DNA of 64,000 bases from Tachypleus tridentatus (taxonomy: Eukaryota > Arthropoda > Merostomata > Xiphosura > Limulidae). The stretch is from contig NW_027467782.1 in NCBI RefSeq assembly GCF_004210375.1, positions 32,725,771 through 32,789,770 on the forward strand, read 5' to 3'. The notes beneath the pieces were generated by a model. That model made no database searches, was not told the DNA's origin, and was given only the letters and a program-made list of their open reading frames with translations. The translations under genes and the position numbers were made by a program. Below are positions 1 through 12,900 of this stretch, piece after piece (the first letter of the stretch is position 1; each line of letters opens with the position of its first letter).

Positions 1-5
1 AATAT

Positions 6-279
6 GCCCGGTATGGCCAGATGGCAAGGGCGGTCGACTCGTAATAGGGGAGTTGCGGGTTCGAGTCTCCGTCGAACCAAACATGGTTGTCCTTTCAGCC
101 GTGGGATATAATGTGATGGTCAATCCCACTATTTATTGGTGAAAGAGTAGCCCAATAGTTGGCGCGATGGGTGGTGATGACTAGCTGCCTTCCCTCTAGT
201 TTTACACTGCTAGATTAGGGACAGCTAGTGCAGATAGCCCTTGTGCAGCTTTGCGCGAAATTCAAACCAAACCAAACCA
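6..279 (+). mobile_element. tRNA-derived SINE, family 1, near full length
   Basis: The tRNA-like head has an A-box-like stretch (TGGCCAGATGGCAAGG) and a B box at about 58-68 (GGTTCGAGTCT). A body follows that recurs many times in this window (TGGTGATGACTAGCTGCC, then CACTGCTA, then CAGATAGCCC), ending in a CAAAC-rich tail. These are the internal RNA polymerase III promoter elements of a retroposed SINE. The copy has several small differences from the younger copies at 43.8 and 44.8 kb, so it is an older insertion. Confidence 0.85.
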
Positions 280-512
280 CGTCAATTTAACATTAACACG
301 CACTGTGCCTGCAACTGTATTTTTCCATATTCAGATATAAAGAAACGAAAGAACAGCTTCAATAATGTTTTAACATTTAAAGTGTTAAACTCAAACAACA
401 ATTAATTGACATAATTTTTGTTTAATGAATTATTTTATTTCACTTTCCCTTACTGGCTTCACACATTACTGGGAACTATAGAAAAACTTCAGGCTCTTTG
501 CATGAGAGCGTA

Positions 513-586
513 TGTGTGTGTTTTCTTATAGCAAAGCCACATCGGGCTATCTGCTGAGCCCACCGAGAGGAATCGAGCCCCTGATT
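513..586 (-). mobile_element. SINE fragment, family 3 (tRNA-derived)
   Basis: Read on the minus strand, a B-box-like GCTCGATTCCTCTCGG is followed by GGGCTCAGCAGATAGCCC, GATGTGGCTTTGCTATAAG and an ACACAC-rich tail. The middle motif CAGATAGCCC is shared with SINE families 1 and 2 in this window, but the head differs. The A-box part is missing, so this is a 5'-truncated copy. Confidence 0.6.
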
Positions 587-1507
587 ACATGAGGGAAATT
601 TACATAATTTCAATGTACAATATTGTTGTAGATTATTGGTTCATATAGACTTGAGTTATAGAAACACATGTAAAACACTGAGCGACATATTCTAATTTAT
701 TGTGGTTTCAAAGTAAAATGTTATGTTTGGTTAAGTAAAGCGTAATGAAAACTGAATCGTGTTCTGTTAGGAACTTGGTATCATTCATGTGGAAGTGCTG
801 TTACAACTAAAACATTCTTCTTTTATAGACGATATTCCAATTTATGGTTGTTTAGAACCAAATTCAAATTGGTTAACGTTGACAGTGTTTTAACATCTTA
901 ACAAAACATATTTAGCATTATTTCAAATTGTATACGAAACATTTCTATCAAACCATCTAACAAATATTATGTAAAACCTAATCATATGTCACAGAGGACA
1001 AAGGAACTTCCTTCTGTCAAGAACAAATAAACAAACAAAAAATGAAAAATATCACAAGGATTTGTGGAGGAAACTGGAAGGGATGTTTCATTTTACAATA
1101 TTTAATTTAAAGGTGAGGACAGAAGTTTAGTTAAAATAATTTATTTGTTATTCATTAAATTTGAATGTTATATGAGCAAAACAAATGGCTTTTAGGGTTT
1201 TGCAAAGGGATTTATTTACACATAACATTTGAAATTAAAATATATTAATCAGTTTTACATTTCGAAAAATTGTAAAAATGAGATTTAATAGTTTAAAATA
1301 ACGACAACTCTCTTAAACATGGACTTCATTTTAAAATAAAATTTATGAGTAGGAATTTAATTCGTTGTTTTAGGGCCAATCTAACTTTTCTATTGTGGAG
1401 GTCTTGTACTTTCCCAAAATGTTTATTCAATTGTAAAATAAAAGTGTATTTAGTACTTGTAGAAGAAAGTTCGTTAATTATAAACTAGTTTTATATACAC
1501 ATATATA
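587..1507. other. AT-rich intergenic DNA, nothing recognised
   Basis: There is no long reading frame, exon-like segment or repeat that I can identify here, only A/T-rich sequence. Confidence 0.5.
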
Positions 1508-1529
1508 CCCACCGGTTGGGAACCCCTGG
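1508..1529 (-). mobile_element. possible hAT terminal-repeat remnant
   Basis: On the minus strand the sequence starts CAGGGGTTCCCAACCGGTGG, which resembles the terminal inverted repeat of hAT (Charlie-like) transposons. I see no partner repeat or transposase nearby, so this is only a short relic or a chance match. Confidence 0.25.
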
Positions 1530-2587
1530 TATAGAACAAATCTACAGACGACAAATAAACGTTGTCACATCAAAAAAACTTCTTGCTCTGAGATCTACAC
1601 CAACAAATCGTCATTCCTGTAGTCGCGAGAAACAAACCTTCATTTATATTCTATATGCAACTTGTTAACTAGATTTAAAGGATAAATTTTCGTTTTCATA
1701 ACTCAACTAAGAATATCTTCTGACTTTTCCAGCTGTTATCCCTCACTTATCAGTTTTATTTTTCTGTTATTTTACTTTCCGTTTGCTTACGTCATTTCAT
1801 TACAACAATTTAGTCAAGAGTATTGTTGCATTTCCAACCAACGTGAAGAAAGACAACAATAAAATGGAACCACAATATTGCTGAATATTTGTACATAGTA
1901 ACTACAGAGACGAGACATTAAATAAAGCGGCCGAACTTTGAGAAGAAAGAACAAAATGTCACATCAGAAAATTACTCACCTTGCATTTCACGCGTATTTC
2001 AACTAGTACAATTTGTAGATATAAAGTTTTGTATAAATATTTTAATTGTATATATTTAAATAAGGTCATTTTGTGAAAATGAATTAAGTTCTTGAAATGA
2101 GAAACAAAAGTCAGACAACTAGTAAGAAATATTTACTTCACTCTGCAACCTGTGAGAGTCTAGTCAGGTACTATTAACTAACACTGTACTGTGTTAAGAA
2201 GCGTCGTACTGAAAAAGGGACTATTTTTTAAGATAAAAATATTCTTTTTTACGGCAATTAATGGAGAGGAAAACTGTTCTGATTGTGATAACACAAATAC
2301 TATTTTTGATCTATTAAGTGTGGTACCGTTTATTTAAAAATCAGTAGATTTTTAATTGCATTTATAAAAAGCATATTTATAAATTACATCAATAAAGATA
2401 TAATAAAACCTTCAGATTTAGTTCTAGTGAAAGTCGAGTTCTTGATACAAGGACAGTACTTTAAAATTCTGTTCTTTGATAAACAAATGTTTGTCGTACG
2501 TATTGTAGTTATTTTTATAATTATCTGAATTTAGAATACCAAAGTGGGATTTTTTATAGATTATTGATTATGGTGCCAATAAGTAGG
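1530..2587. other. AT-rich intergenic DNA, nothing recognised
   Basis: This is A/T-rich sequence with no supported gene, RNA or repeat. Confidence 0.5.
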
Positions 2588-2822
2588 TTTTGTTTTGGAA
2601 TTTCGCACAAAACTACTCGAGGGCTATCTGTGTTAGCCGTCCCTAATTTAGCAGTGTAAGACAAGAGGGAAGGCAGCTGGTCATCACCACCCGCCGCCAA
2701 CTCTTGGGCTACTCTTTTTACCAAAGAATAGTGGGATTGACCGTAACTTATAACGCCCCCCGGCTCGGAGGGCGAGCATGTTTGGCGCGAACCCGCGACC
2801 CTCAGATTACGAAGCGCACGCT
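2588..2822 (-). mobile_element. tRNA-derived SINE, family 1
   Basis: This is a minus-strand copy of the family seen at 6-279. The plus strand reads tail to head: GGAATTTCGCACAAAACTAC, then GGGCTATCTG, GCAGTGTAAGAC, CATCACCACCCGCCGCCAAC, and a B-box complement near GCGAACCCGCGACC. The extreme 5' end (the GCCCGGCATGG part) is missing. A frame of about 100 codons on the minus strand lies across it and is not a gene. Confidence 0.85.
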
Positions 2823-3224
2823 TTATGTATAGTAAAGGAAAACTATATACAAGACACAATCTCCACTACGTGAGTATAACATTTTACAAGTACAATAGCA
2901 GTCTTTCAAATAAAACATGAGACTAAAATGTCACTATAAATATTTCTTCGTGTATTTTAAAGTAATTATTATACGATGTGTGTAATAAATTTGATATTAT
3001 GTGTATTGATATATTTACTATTTCTCTTCATATATAATATAGGGGTTGGCTACTTAAAAAACACCGTTTGTTTAGAATTTAACACAAAATTACATGGTGA
3101 CCATGTGTATCGAAACTCGGTGTCTAGCGTTATAAATTCATAGATGTACCACAGTGCCACTAGAGGTAACCGAATGTATAATGTAGAAAGCATGTAGTAT
3201 CTACATGTTACGATCATATAAATA
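2823..3224. other. AT-rich spacer, nothing recognised
   Basis: I find no supported gene or repeat between the two SINEs. Confidence 0.5.
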
Positions 3225-3347
3225 TGCCCCCCAGTGGCACAGTGGTATGTCTGCGGACCTACACACTAAAAACCGGGTTTCGATAGCCGTGGTGGGCAGA
3301 GCACAGATAGCCCATTGTGCAGCTTTGTGCTTAATTCTAAACAAAAA
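3225..3347 (+). mobile_element. tRNA-derived SINE, family 2
   Basis: It begins TGCCCCCCAGTGGCACAGTG, with an A-box-like TGGCACAGTGGTATG and a B-box-like GGGTTTCGATAGCC. It ends with GAGCACAGATAGCCC, TTGTGCAGCTTTGTGCTTAA and an A-rich tail. The head differs from family 1, while the 3' part (CAGATAGCCC ... AGCTTTGTGC) is clearly related. Confidence 0.75.
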
Positions 3348-3418
3348 AGCTCTTGATTAACAATAATTTCTCTTCATTAACCATTTTATGATAACTAATT
3401 CTGCTGTTCTATCGACGT

Positions 3419-3513
3419 GGTTTGGTTTGAATTTTACACAAAGCTAAAGGTGGGCTATCTGCGCTACCCGTGCCTAATTTAGCAGTGTAAGACCAGAGGG
3501 AAGGCAGTTAGTC
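3419..3513 (-). mobile_element. SINE fragment, family 1, 3' part only
   Basis: The plus strand reads GGTTTGAATTTTACACAAAG, GGGCTATCTGCGCTACCCGT and GCAGTGTAAGACCAGAGGG, then breaks off. This is the 3' half of a minus-strand family 1 SINE, lacking the tRNA-like head. Confidence 0.7.
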
Positions 3514-3802
3514 TCGAGTTAGTATCTGTGTGCTCCATTCACCCACTACATCCTCACTTAAAATAAATAAGTCGTGTAACAACACGTACTGTCATTCGAA
3601 GTTCTAACAGCTAAGCTGAACCAACCACTCGGCCTGCCTCCTCACCGTTACGTGATTGGTGAAGTCTTGGAGGATATTTTTGAAGTAAATGACAACAGGT
3701 TGATTAAAATAAAGAAAAACGTTGAGGTAGAGAAGTTAGTTTAATGTTCTATAGGTAGGGTAAGTAGAAAATCAAATTGAATAAGTTACTGTTGCTACTA
3801 CT

Positions 3803-5420
3803 GGCATAGACACTACTACTACCAGAAGGGCTGATGATAATGTGAAGCTGTGCCAGATACACCCACTCAGGTAGGTTTGTAAGGCACTAGACACTATTAC
3901 TAGCAGAAGGGCTGACGATAATGTGAAGCTGTGCCAGATACACCCACTTAAGTAGGTTCGTGAGGCACTAGACACTACTACTACCAGAATGGATGATAAT
4001 AATGTGAAGCTGTGCCAGATACACCCACTCAAGTAGGTTTGTAAGGCACTAGACACTACTACTACCAGAATGGATGATGATAATGTGAAGCTGTGCCAGA
4101 TACACCCACTCAGGTAGGTTTGTATGGCACTAGACACTACTACTACCAGAAGGGCTGATGATAATGTGAAGCTGTGCCAGATACACCCACTCAGGTAGGT
4201 TTGTAAGGCACTAGACACTACTACTACCAGAATGGATGATGATAATGTGAAGCTGTGCCAGATACACCCACTCAGGTAGGTTTGTAAGGCACTAGACACT
4301 ACTACTACCAGAATGGATGATGATAATGTGAAGCTGTGCCAGATACACCCACTCAGGTAGGTTTGTAAGGCACTAGACACTACTACTACCAGAATGGATG
4401 ATGATAATGTGAAGCTGTGCCAGATACACCCACTCAGGTAGGTTTGTAAGGCACTAGACACTACTACTACCAGAATGGATGATGATAATGTGAAGCTGTG
4501 CCAGATACACCCACTCAGGTAGGTTTGTAAGGCACTAGACACCACTACTACCAGAATGGATGATGATAATGTGAAGCTGTGCCAGATACACCCACTCAGG
4601 TAGGTTTGTAAGGCACTAGACACCACTACTACCAGAATGGATGATGATAATGTGAAGCTGTGCCAGATACACCCACTCAGGTAGGTTTGTAAGGCACTAG
4701 ACACCACTACTACCAGAATGGATGATGATAATGTGAAGCTGTGCCAGATACACCCACTCAGGTAGGTTTGTAAGGCACTAGACACTACTACAACCAGGAG
4801 GGCTGATGATAATGTGAAGCTGTGCCAGATACACCCACTCAGGTAGGTTTGTAAGGCACTAGACACTACTACTACCAGAATGGATGATGATAATGTGAAG
4901 CTGTGCCAGATACACCCACTCAAAGAGGTTTGTAAGGCACTAGACACCACTACTACCAGAAGAGCTGATGTTAATGTGAAGCTGTGCCAGATACACCCAC
5001 TCAGGTAGGTTTGTAAGGCACTAGACACTACTACTACCAGAATGGATGATGATAATGTGAAGCTGTGCCAGATACACCCACTCAGGTAGGTTTGTAAGGC
5101 ACTAGACACTACTACAACCAGAAGGGATGATGATAATGTGAAGCTGTGCCAGATACACCCACTCAGGTAGGTTTGTAAGGCACTAGACACTACTACTACC
5201 AGAATGGATGATGATAATGTGAAGCTGTGCCAGATACACCCACTCAGGTAGGTTTGTAAGGCACTAGACACTACTACTACCAGAATGGATGATGATAATG
5301 TGAAGCTGTGCCAGATACACCCACTTAACTAGGTTCGTGAGGCACTAGACACTACTACTACCAGAAGGGCTGATGTTAATGTGAAGCTGTGCCAGATACA
5401 CCCACTCAGGTAGGTTTGTA
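3803..5420. repeat. left edge of the satellite array, diverged monomers
   Basis: Units here carry substitutions that are rare or absent in the centre: AGAAGGGCTGATGATAATG in place of AGAATGGATGATGATAATG, CACTTAAGTAGGTTCGTGAGG near 3947, ACTCAAAGAGGTTTGTAAGG near 4918, CACTTAACTAGGTTCGTGAG near 5321 and GACACCACTACTACC near 4540-4720. Several of the same variants recur at the right edge. Edge decay with a uniform centre is the usual result of unequal exchange within a satellite. Confidence 0.85.
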
Positions 5421-6999
5421 AGGCACTAGACACTACTACTACCAGAATGGATGATGATAATGTGAAGCTGTGCCAGATACACCCACTCAGGTAGGTTTGT
5501 AAGGCACTAGACACTACTACTACCAGAATGGATGATGATAATGTGAAGCTGTGCCAGATACACCCACTCAGGTAGGTTTGTGAGGCACTAGACACTACTA
5601 CTACCAGAATGGATGATGATAATGTGAAGCTGTGCCAGATACACCCACTCAGGTAGGTTTGTAAGGCACTAGACACTACTACTACCAGAATGGATGATGA
5701 TAATGTGAAGCTGTGCCAGATACACCCACTCAGGTAGGTTTGTAAGGCACTAGACACTACTACTACCAGAAGGGATGATGATAATGTGAAGCTGTGCCAG
5801 ATACACCCACTCAGGTAGGTTTGTAAGGCACTAGACACTACTACTACCAGAATGGATGATGATAATGTGAAGCTGTGCCAGATACACCCACTCAGGTAGG
5901 TTTGTAAGGCACTAGACACTACTACTACCAGAATGGATGATGATAATGTGAAGCTGTGCCAGATACACCCACTCAGGTAGGTTTGTAAGGCACTAGACAC
6001 TACTACTACCAGAATGGATGATGATAATGTGAAGCTGTGCCAGATACACCCACTCAGGTAGGTTTGTAAGGCACTAGACACTACTACTACCAGAATGGAT
6101 GATGATAATGTGAAGCTGTGCCAGATACACCCACTCAGGTAGGTTTGTAAGGCACTAGACACTACTACTACCAGAATGGATGATGATAATGTGAAGCTGT
6201 GCCAGATACACCCACTCAGGTAGGTTTGTAAGGCACTAGACACTACTACTACCAGAATGGATGATGATAATGTGAAGCTGTGCCAGATACACCCACTCAG
6301 GTAGGTTTGTAAGGCACTAGACACTACTACTACCAGAATGGATGATGATAATGTGAAGCTGTGCCAGATACACCCACTCAGGTAGGTTTGTAAGGCACTA
6401 GACACTACTACTACCAGAATGGATGATGATAATGTGAAGCTGTGCCAGATACACCCACTCAGGTAGGTTTGTAAGGCACTAGACACTACTACTACCAGAA
6501 TGGATGATGATAATGTGAAGCTGTGCCAGATACACCCACTCAGGTAGGTTTGTAAGGCACTAGACACTACTACTACCAGAATGGATGATGATAATGTGAA
6601 GCTGTGCCAGATACACCCACTCAGGTAGGTTTGTAAGGCACTAGACACTACTACTACCAGAACTGGATGGCTGATGATAATGTGAAGCTGTGCCAGATAC
6701 ACCCACTCAGGTAGGTTTGTAAGGCACTAGACACTACTACTACCAGAATGGATGATGATAATGTGAAGCTGTGCCAGATACACCCACTCAGGTAGGTTTG
6801 TAAGGCACTAGACACTACTACTACCAGAATGGATGATGATAATGTGAAGCTGTGCCAGATACACCCACTCAGGTAGGTTTGTAAGGCACTAGACACTACT
6901 ACTACCAGAATGGATGATGATAATGTGAAGCTGTGCCAGATACACCCACTCAGGTAGGTTTGTAAGGCACTAGACACCACTACTACCAGAATGGATGAT

Positions 7000-9900
7000 G
7001 ATAATGTGAAGCTGTGCCAGATACACCCACTCAGGTAGGTTTGTAAGGCACTAGACACTACTACTACCAGAATGGATGATGATAATGTGAAGCTGTGCCA
7101 GATACACCCACTCAGGTAGGTTTGTAAGGCACTAGACACTACTACTACCAGAATGGATGATGATAATGTGAAGCTGTGCCAGATACACCCACTCAGGTAG
7201 GTTTGTAAGGCACTAGACACTACTACTACCAGAATGGATGATGATAATGTGAAGCTGTGCCAGATACACCCACTCAGGGTAGGTTTGTAAGGCACTAGAC
7301 ACTACTACTACCAGAATGGATGATGATAATGTGAAGCTGTGCCAGATACACCCACTCAGGTAGGTTTGTAAGGCACTAGACACTACTACTACCAGAATGG
7401 ATGATGATAATGTGAAGCTGTGCCAGATACACCCACTCAGGTAGGTTTGTAAGGCACTAGACACTACTACTACCAGAATGGATGATGATAATGTGAAGCT
7501 GTGCCAGATACACCCACTCAGGTAGGTTTGTAAGGCACTAGACACTACTACTACCAGAATGGATGATGATAATGTGAAGCTGTGCCAGATACACCCACTC
7601 AGGTAGGTTTGTAAGGCACTAGACACTACTACTACCAGAATGGATGATGATAATGTGAAGCTGTGCCAGATACACCCACTCAGGTAGGTTTGTAAGGCAC
7701 TAGACACTACTACTACCAGAATGGATGATGATAATGTGAAGCTGTGCCAGATACACCCACTCAGGTAGGTAGGTTTGTAAGGCACTAGACACCCACTCAC
7801 TACTTTGTAACCAGAATGGATGATGATAATGTGAAGCTGTGCCAGATACACCCACTCAGGTAGGTTTGTAAGGCACTAGACACTACTACTACCAGAATGG
7901 ATGATGATAATGTGAAGCTGTGCCAGATACACCCACTCAGGTAGGTTTGTAAGGCACTAGACACTACTACTACCAGAATGGATGATGATAATGTGAAGCT
8001 GTGCCAGATACACCCACTCAGGTAGGTTTGTAAGGCACTAGACACTACTACTACCAGAATGGATGATGATAATGTGAAGCTGTGCCAGATACACCCACTC
8101 AGGTAGGTTTGTAAGGCACTAGACACTACTACTACCAGAATGGATGATGATAATGTGAAGCTGTGCCAGATACACCCACTCAGGTAGGTTTGTAAGGCAC
8201 TAGACACTACTACTACCAGAATGGATGATGATAATGTGAAGCTGTGCCAGATACACCCACTCAGGTAGGTTTGTAAGGCACTAGACACTACTACTACCAG
8301 AATGGATGATGATAATGTGAAGCTGTGCCAGATACACCCACTCAGGTAGGTTTGTAAGGCACTAGACACTACTACTACCAGAATGGATGATGATAATGTG
8401 AAGCTGTGCCAGATACACCCACTCAGGTAGGTTTGTAAGGCACTAGACACTACTACTACCAGAAGGGATGATGTAATGTGAAGCTGTGCACACTAGACAC
8501 TACTACTACCAGAATGGATGATGATAATGTGAAGCTGTGCCAGATACACCCACTCAGGTAGGTTTGTAAGGCACTAGACACTACTACTACCAGAATGGAT
8601 GATGATAATGTGAAGCTGTGCCAGATACACCCACTCAGGTAGGTTTGTAAGGCACTAGACACTACTACTACCAGAATGGATGATGATAATGTGAAGCTGT
8701 GCCAGATACACCCACTCAGGTAGGTTTGTAAGGCACTAGACACTACTACTACCAGAATGGATGATGATAATGTGAAGCTGTGCCAGATACACCCACTCAG
8801 GTAGGTTTGTAAGGCACTAGACACTACTACTACCAGAATGGATGATGATAATGTGAAGCTGTGCCAGATACACCCACTCAGGTAGGTTTGTAAGGCACTA
8901 GACACTACTACTACCAGAATGGATGATGATAATGTGAAGCTGTGCCAGATACACCCACTCAGGTAGGTTTGTAAGGCACTAGACACTACTACTACCAGAA
9001 TGGATGATGATAATGTGAAGCTGTGCCAGATACACCCACTCAGGTAGGTTTGTAAGGCACTAGACACTACTACTACCAGAGATGGATGATGATAATGTGA
9101 AGCACTACTACTACCAGAATGGATGATGATAATGTGAAGCTGTGCCAGATACACCCACTCAGGTAGGTTTGTAAGGCACTAGACACTACTACTACCAGAA
9201 TGGATGATGATAATGTGAAGCTGTGCCAGATACACCCACTCAGGTAGGTTTGTAAGGCACTAGACACTACTACTACCAGAATGGATGATGATAATGTGAA
9301 GCTGTGCCAGATACACCCACTCAGGTAGGTTTGTAAGGCACTAGACACTACTACTACCAGAATGGATGATGATAATGTGAAGCTGTGCCAGATACACCCA
9401 CTCAGGTAGGTTTGTAAGGCACTAGACACTACTACTACCAGAATGGATGATGATAATGTGAAGCTGTGCCAGATACACCCACTCAGGTAGGTTTGTAAGG
9501 CACTAGACACTACTACTACCAGAATGGATGATGATAATGTGAAGCTGTGCCAGATACACCCACTCAGGTAGGTTTGTAAGGCACTAGACACTACTACTAC
9601 CAGAATGGATGATGATAATGTGAAGCTGTGCCAGATACACCCACTCAGGTAGGTTTGTAAGGCACTAGACACTACTACTACCAGAATGGATGATGATAAT
9701 GTGAAGCTGTGCCAGATACACCCACTCAGGTAGGTTTGTAAGGCACTAGACACTACTACACTACTACTACCAGAATGGATGATGATAATGTGAAGCTGTG
9801 CCAGATACACCCACTCAGGTAGGTTTGTAAGGCACTAGACACTACTACTACCAGAATGGATGATGATAATGTGAAGCTGTGCCAGATACACCCACTCAGG

Positions 9901-12900
9901 TAGGTTTGTAAGGCACTAGACACTACTACTACCAGAATGGATGATGATAATGTGAAGCTGTGCCAGATACACCCACTCAGGTAGGTTTGTAAGGCACTAG
10001 ACACTACTACTACCAGAATGGATGATGATAATGTGAAGCTGTGCCAGATACACCCACTCAGGTAGGTTTGTAAGGCACTAGACACTACTACTACCAGAAT
10101 GGGATGATGATAATGTGAAGCTGTGCCAGATACACCCACTCAGGTAGGTTTGTAAGGCACTAGACACTACTACTACCAGAATGGATGATGATAATGTGAA
10201 GCTGTGCCAGATACACCCACTCAGGTAGGTTTGTAAGGCACTAGACACTACTACTACCAGAATGGATGATGATAATGTGAAGCTGTGCCAGATACACCCA
10301 CTCAGGTAGGTTTGTAAGGCACTAGACACTACTACTACCAGAATGGATGATGATAATGTGAAGCTGTGCCAGATACACCCACTCAGGTAGGTTTGTAAGG
10401 CACTAGACACTACTACTACCAGAATGGATGATGATAATGTGAAGCTGTGCCAGATACACCCACTCAGGTAGGTTTGTAAGGCACTAGACACTACTACTAC
10501 CAGAATGGATGATGATAATGTGAAGCTGTGCCAGATACACCCACTCAGGTAGGTTTGTAAGGCACTAGACACTACTACTACCAGAATGGATGATGATAAT
10601 GTGAAGCTGTGCCAGATACACCCACTCAGGTAGGTTTGTAAGGCACTAGACACTACTACTACCAGAATGGATGATGATAATGTGAAGCTGTGCCAGATAC
10701 ACCCACTCAGGTAGGTTTGTAAGGCACTAGACACTACTACTACCAGAATGGATGATGATAATGTGAAGCTGTGCCAGATACACCCACTCAGGTAGGTTTG
10801 TAAGGCACTAGACACTACTACTACCAGAATGGATGATGATAATGTGAAGCTGTGCCAGATACACCCACTCAGGTAGGTTTGTAAGGCACTAGACACTACT
10901 ACTACCAGAATGGATGATGATAATGTGAAGCTGTGCCAGATACACCCACTCAGGTAGGTTTGTAAGGCACTAGACACTACTACTACCAGAATGGATGATG
11001 ATAATGTGAAGCTGTGCCAGATACACCCACTCAGGTAGGTTTGTAAGGCACTAGACACTACTACTACCCAGATACACCCACTCAGGAGGTTTGATGACAC
11101 TAACTGAATGGAATGATAATGTGAAGCTGTGCCAGATACACCCACTCAGGTAGGTTTGTAAGGCACTAGACACTACTACTACCAGAATGGATGATGATAA
11201 TGTGAAGCTGTGCCAGATACACCCACTCAGGTAGGTTTGTAAGGCACTAGACACTACTACTACCAGAATGGATGATGATAATGTGAAGCTGTGCCAGATA
11301 CACCCACTCAGGTAGGTTTGTAAGGCACTAGACACTACTACTACCAGAATGGATGATGATAATGTGAAGCTGTGCCAGATACACCCACTCAGGTAGGTTT
11401 GTAAGGCACTAGACACTACTACTACCAGAATGGATGATGATAATGTGAAGCTGTGCCAGATACACCCACTCAGGTAGGTTTGTAAGGCACTAGACACTAC
11501 TACTACCAGAATGGATGATGATAATGTGAAGCTGTGCCAGATACACCCACTCAGGTAGGTTTGTAAGGCACTAGACACTACTACTACCAGAATGGATGAT
11601 GATAATGTGAAGCTGTGCCAGATACACCCACTCAGGTAGGTTTGTAAGGCACTAGACACTACTACTACCAGAATGGATGATGATAATGTGAAGCTGTGCC
11701 AGATACACCCACTCAGGTAGGTTTGTAAGGCACTAGACACTACTACTACCAGAATGGATGATGATAATGTGAAGCTGTGCCAGATACACCCACTCAGGTA
11801 GGTTTGTAAGGCACTAGACACTACTACTACCAGAATGGATGATGATAATGTGAAGCTGTGCCAGATACACCCACTCAGGTAGGTTTGTAAGGCACTAGAC
11901 ACTACTACTACCAGAATGGGATGATGATAATGTGAAGCTGTGCCAGATACACCCACTCAGGTAGGTTTGTAAGGCACTAGACACTACTACTACCAGAATG
12001 GATGATGATAATGTGAAGCTGTGCCAGATACACCCACTCAGGTAGGTTTGTAAGGCACTAGACACTACTACTACCAGAATGGATGATGATAATGTGAAGC
12101 TGTGCCAGATACACCCACTCAGGTAGGTTTGTAAGGCACTAGACACTACTACTACCAGAATGGATGATGATAATGTGAAGCTGTGCCAGATACACCCACT
12201 CAGGTAGGTTTGTAAGGCACTAGACACTACTACTACCAGAATGGATGATGATAATGTGAAGCTGTGCCAGATACACCCACTCAGGTAGGTTTGTAAGGCA
12301 CTAGACACTACTACTACCAGAATGGATGATGATAATGTGAAGCTGTGCCAGATACACCCACTCAGGTAGGTTTGTAAGGCACTAGACACTACTACTACCA
12401 GAATGGATGATGATAATGTGAAGCTGTGCCAGATACACCCACTCAGGTAGGTTTGTAAGGCACTAGACACTACTACTACCAGAATGGATGATGATAATGT
12501 GAAGCTGTGCCAGATACACCCACTCAGGTAGGTTTGTAAGGCACTAGACACTACTACTACCAGAATGGATGATGATAATGTGAAGCTGTGCCAGATACAC
12601 CCACTCAGGTAGGTTTGTAAGGCACTAGACACCTACTACTACCAGAATGGATGATGATAATGTGAAGCTGTGCCAGATACACCCACTCAGGTAGGTTTGT
12701 AAGGCACTAGACACTACTACTACCAGAATGGATGATGATAATGTGAAGCTGTGCCAGATACACCCACTCAGGTAGGTTTGTAAGGCACTAGACACTACTA
12801 CTACCAGAATGGATGATGATAATGTGAAGCTGTGCCAGATACACCCACTCAGGTAGGTTTGTAAGGCACTAGACACTACTACTACCAGAATGGATGATGA

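Noticed and set aside
2554-2859. 101-codon minus-strand frame
   Set aside because: It lies almost entirely across a family 1 SINE.
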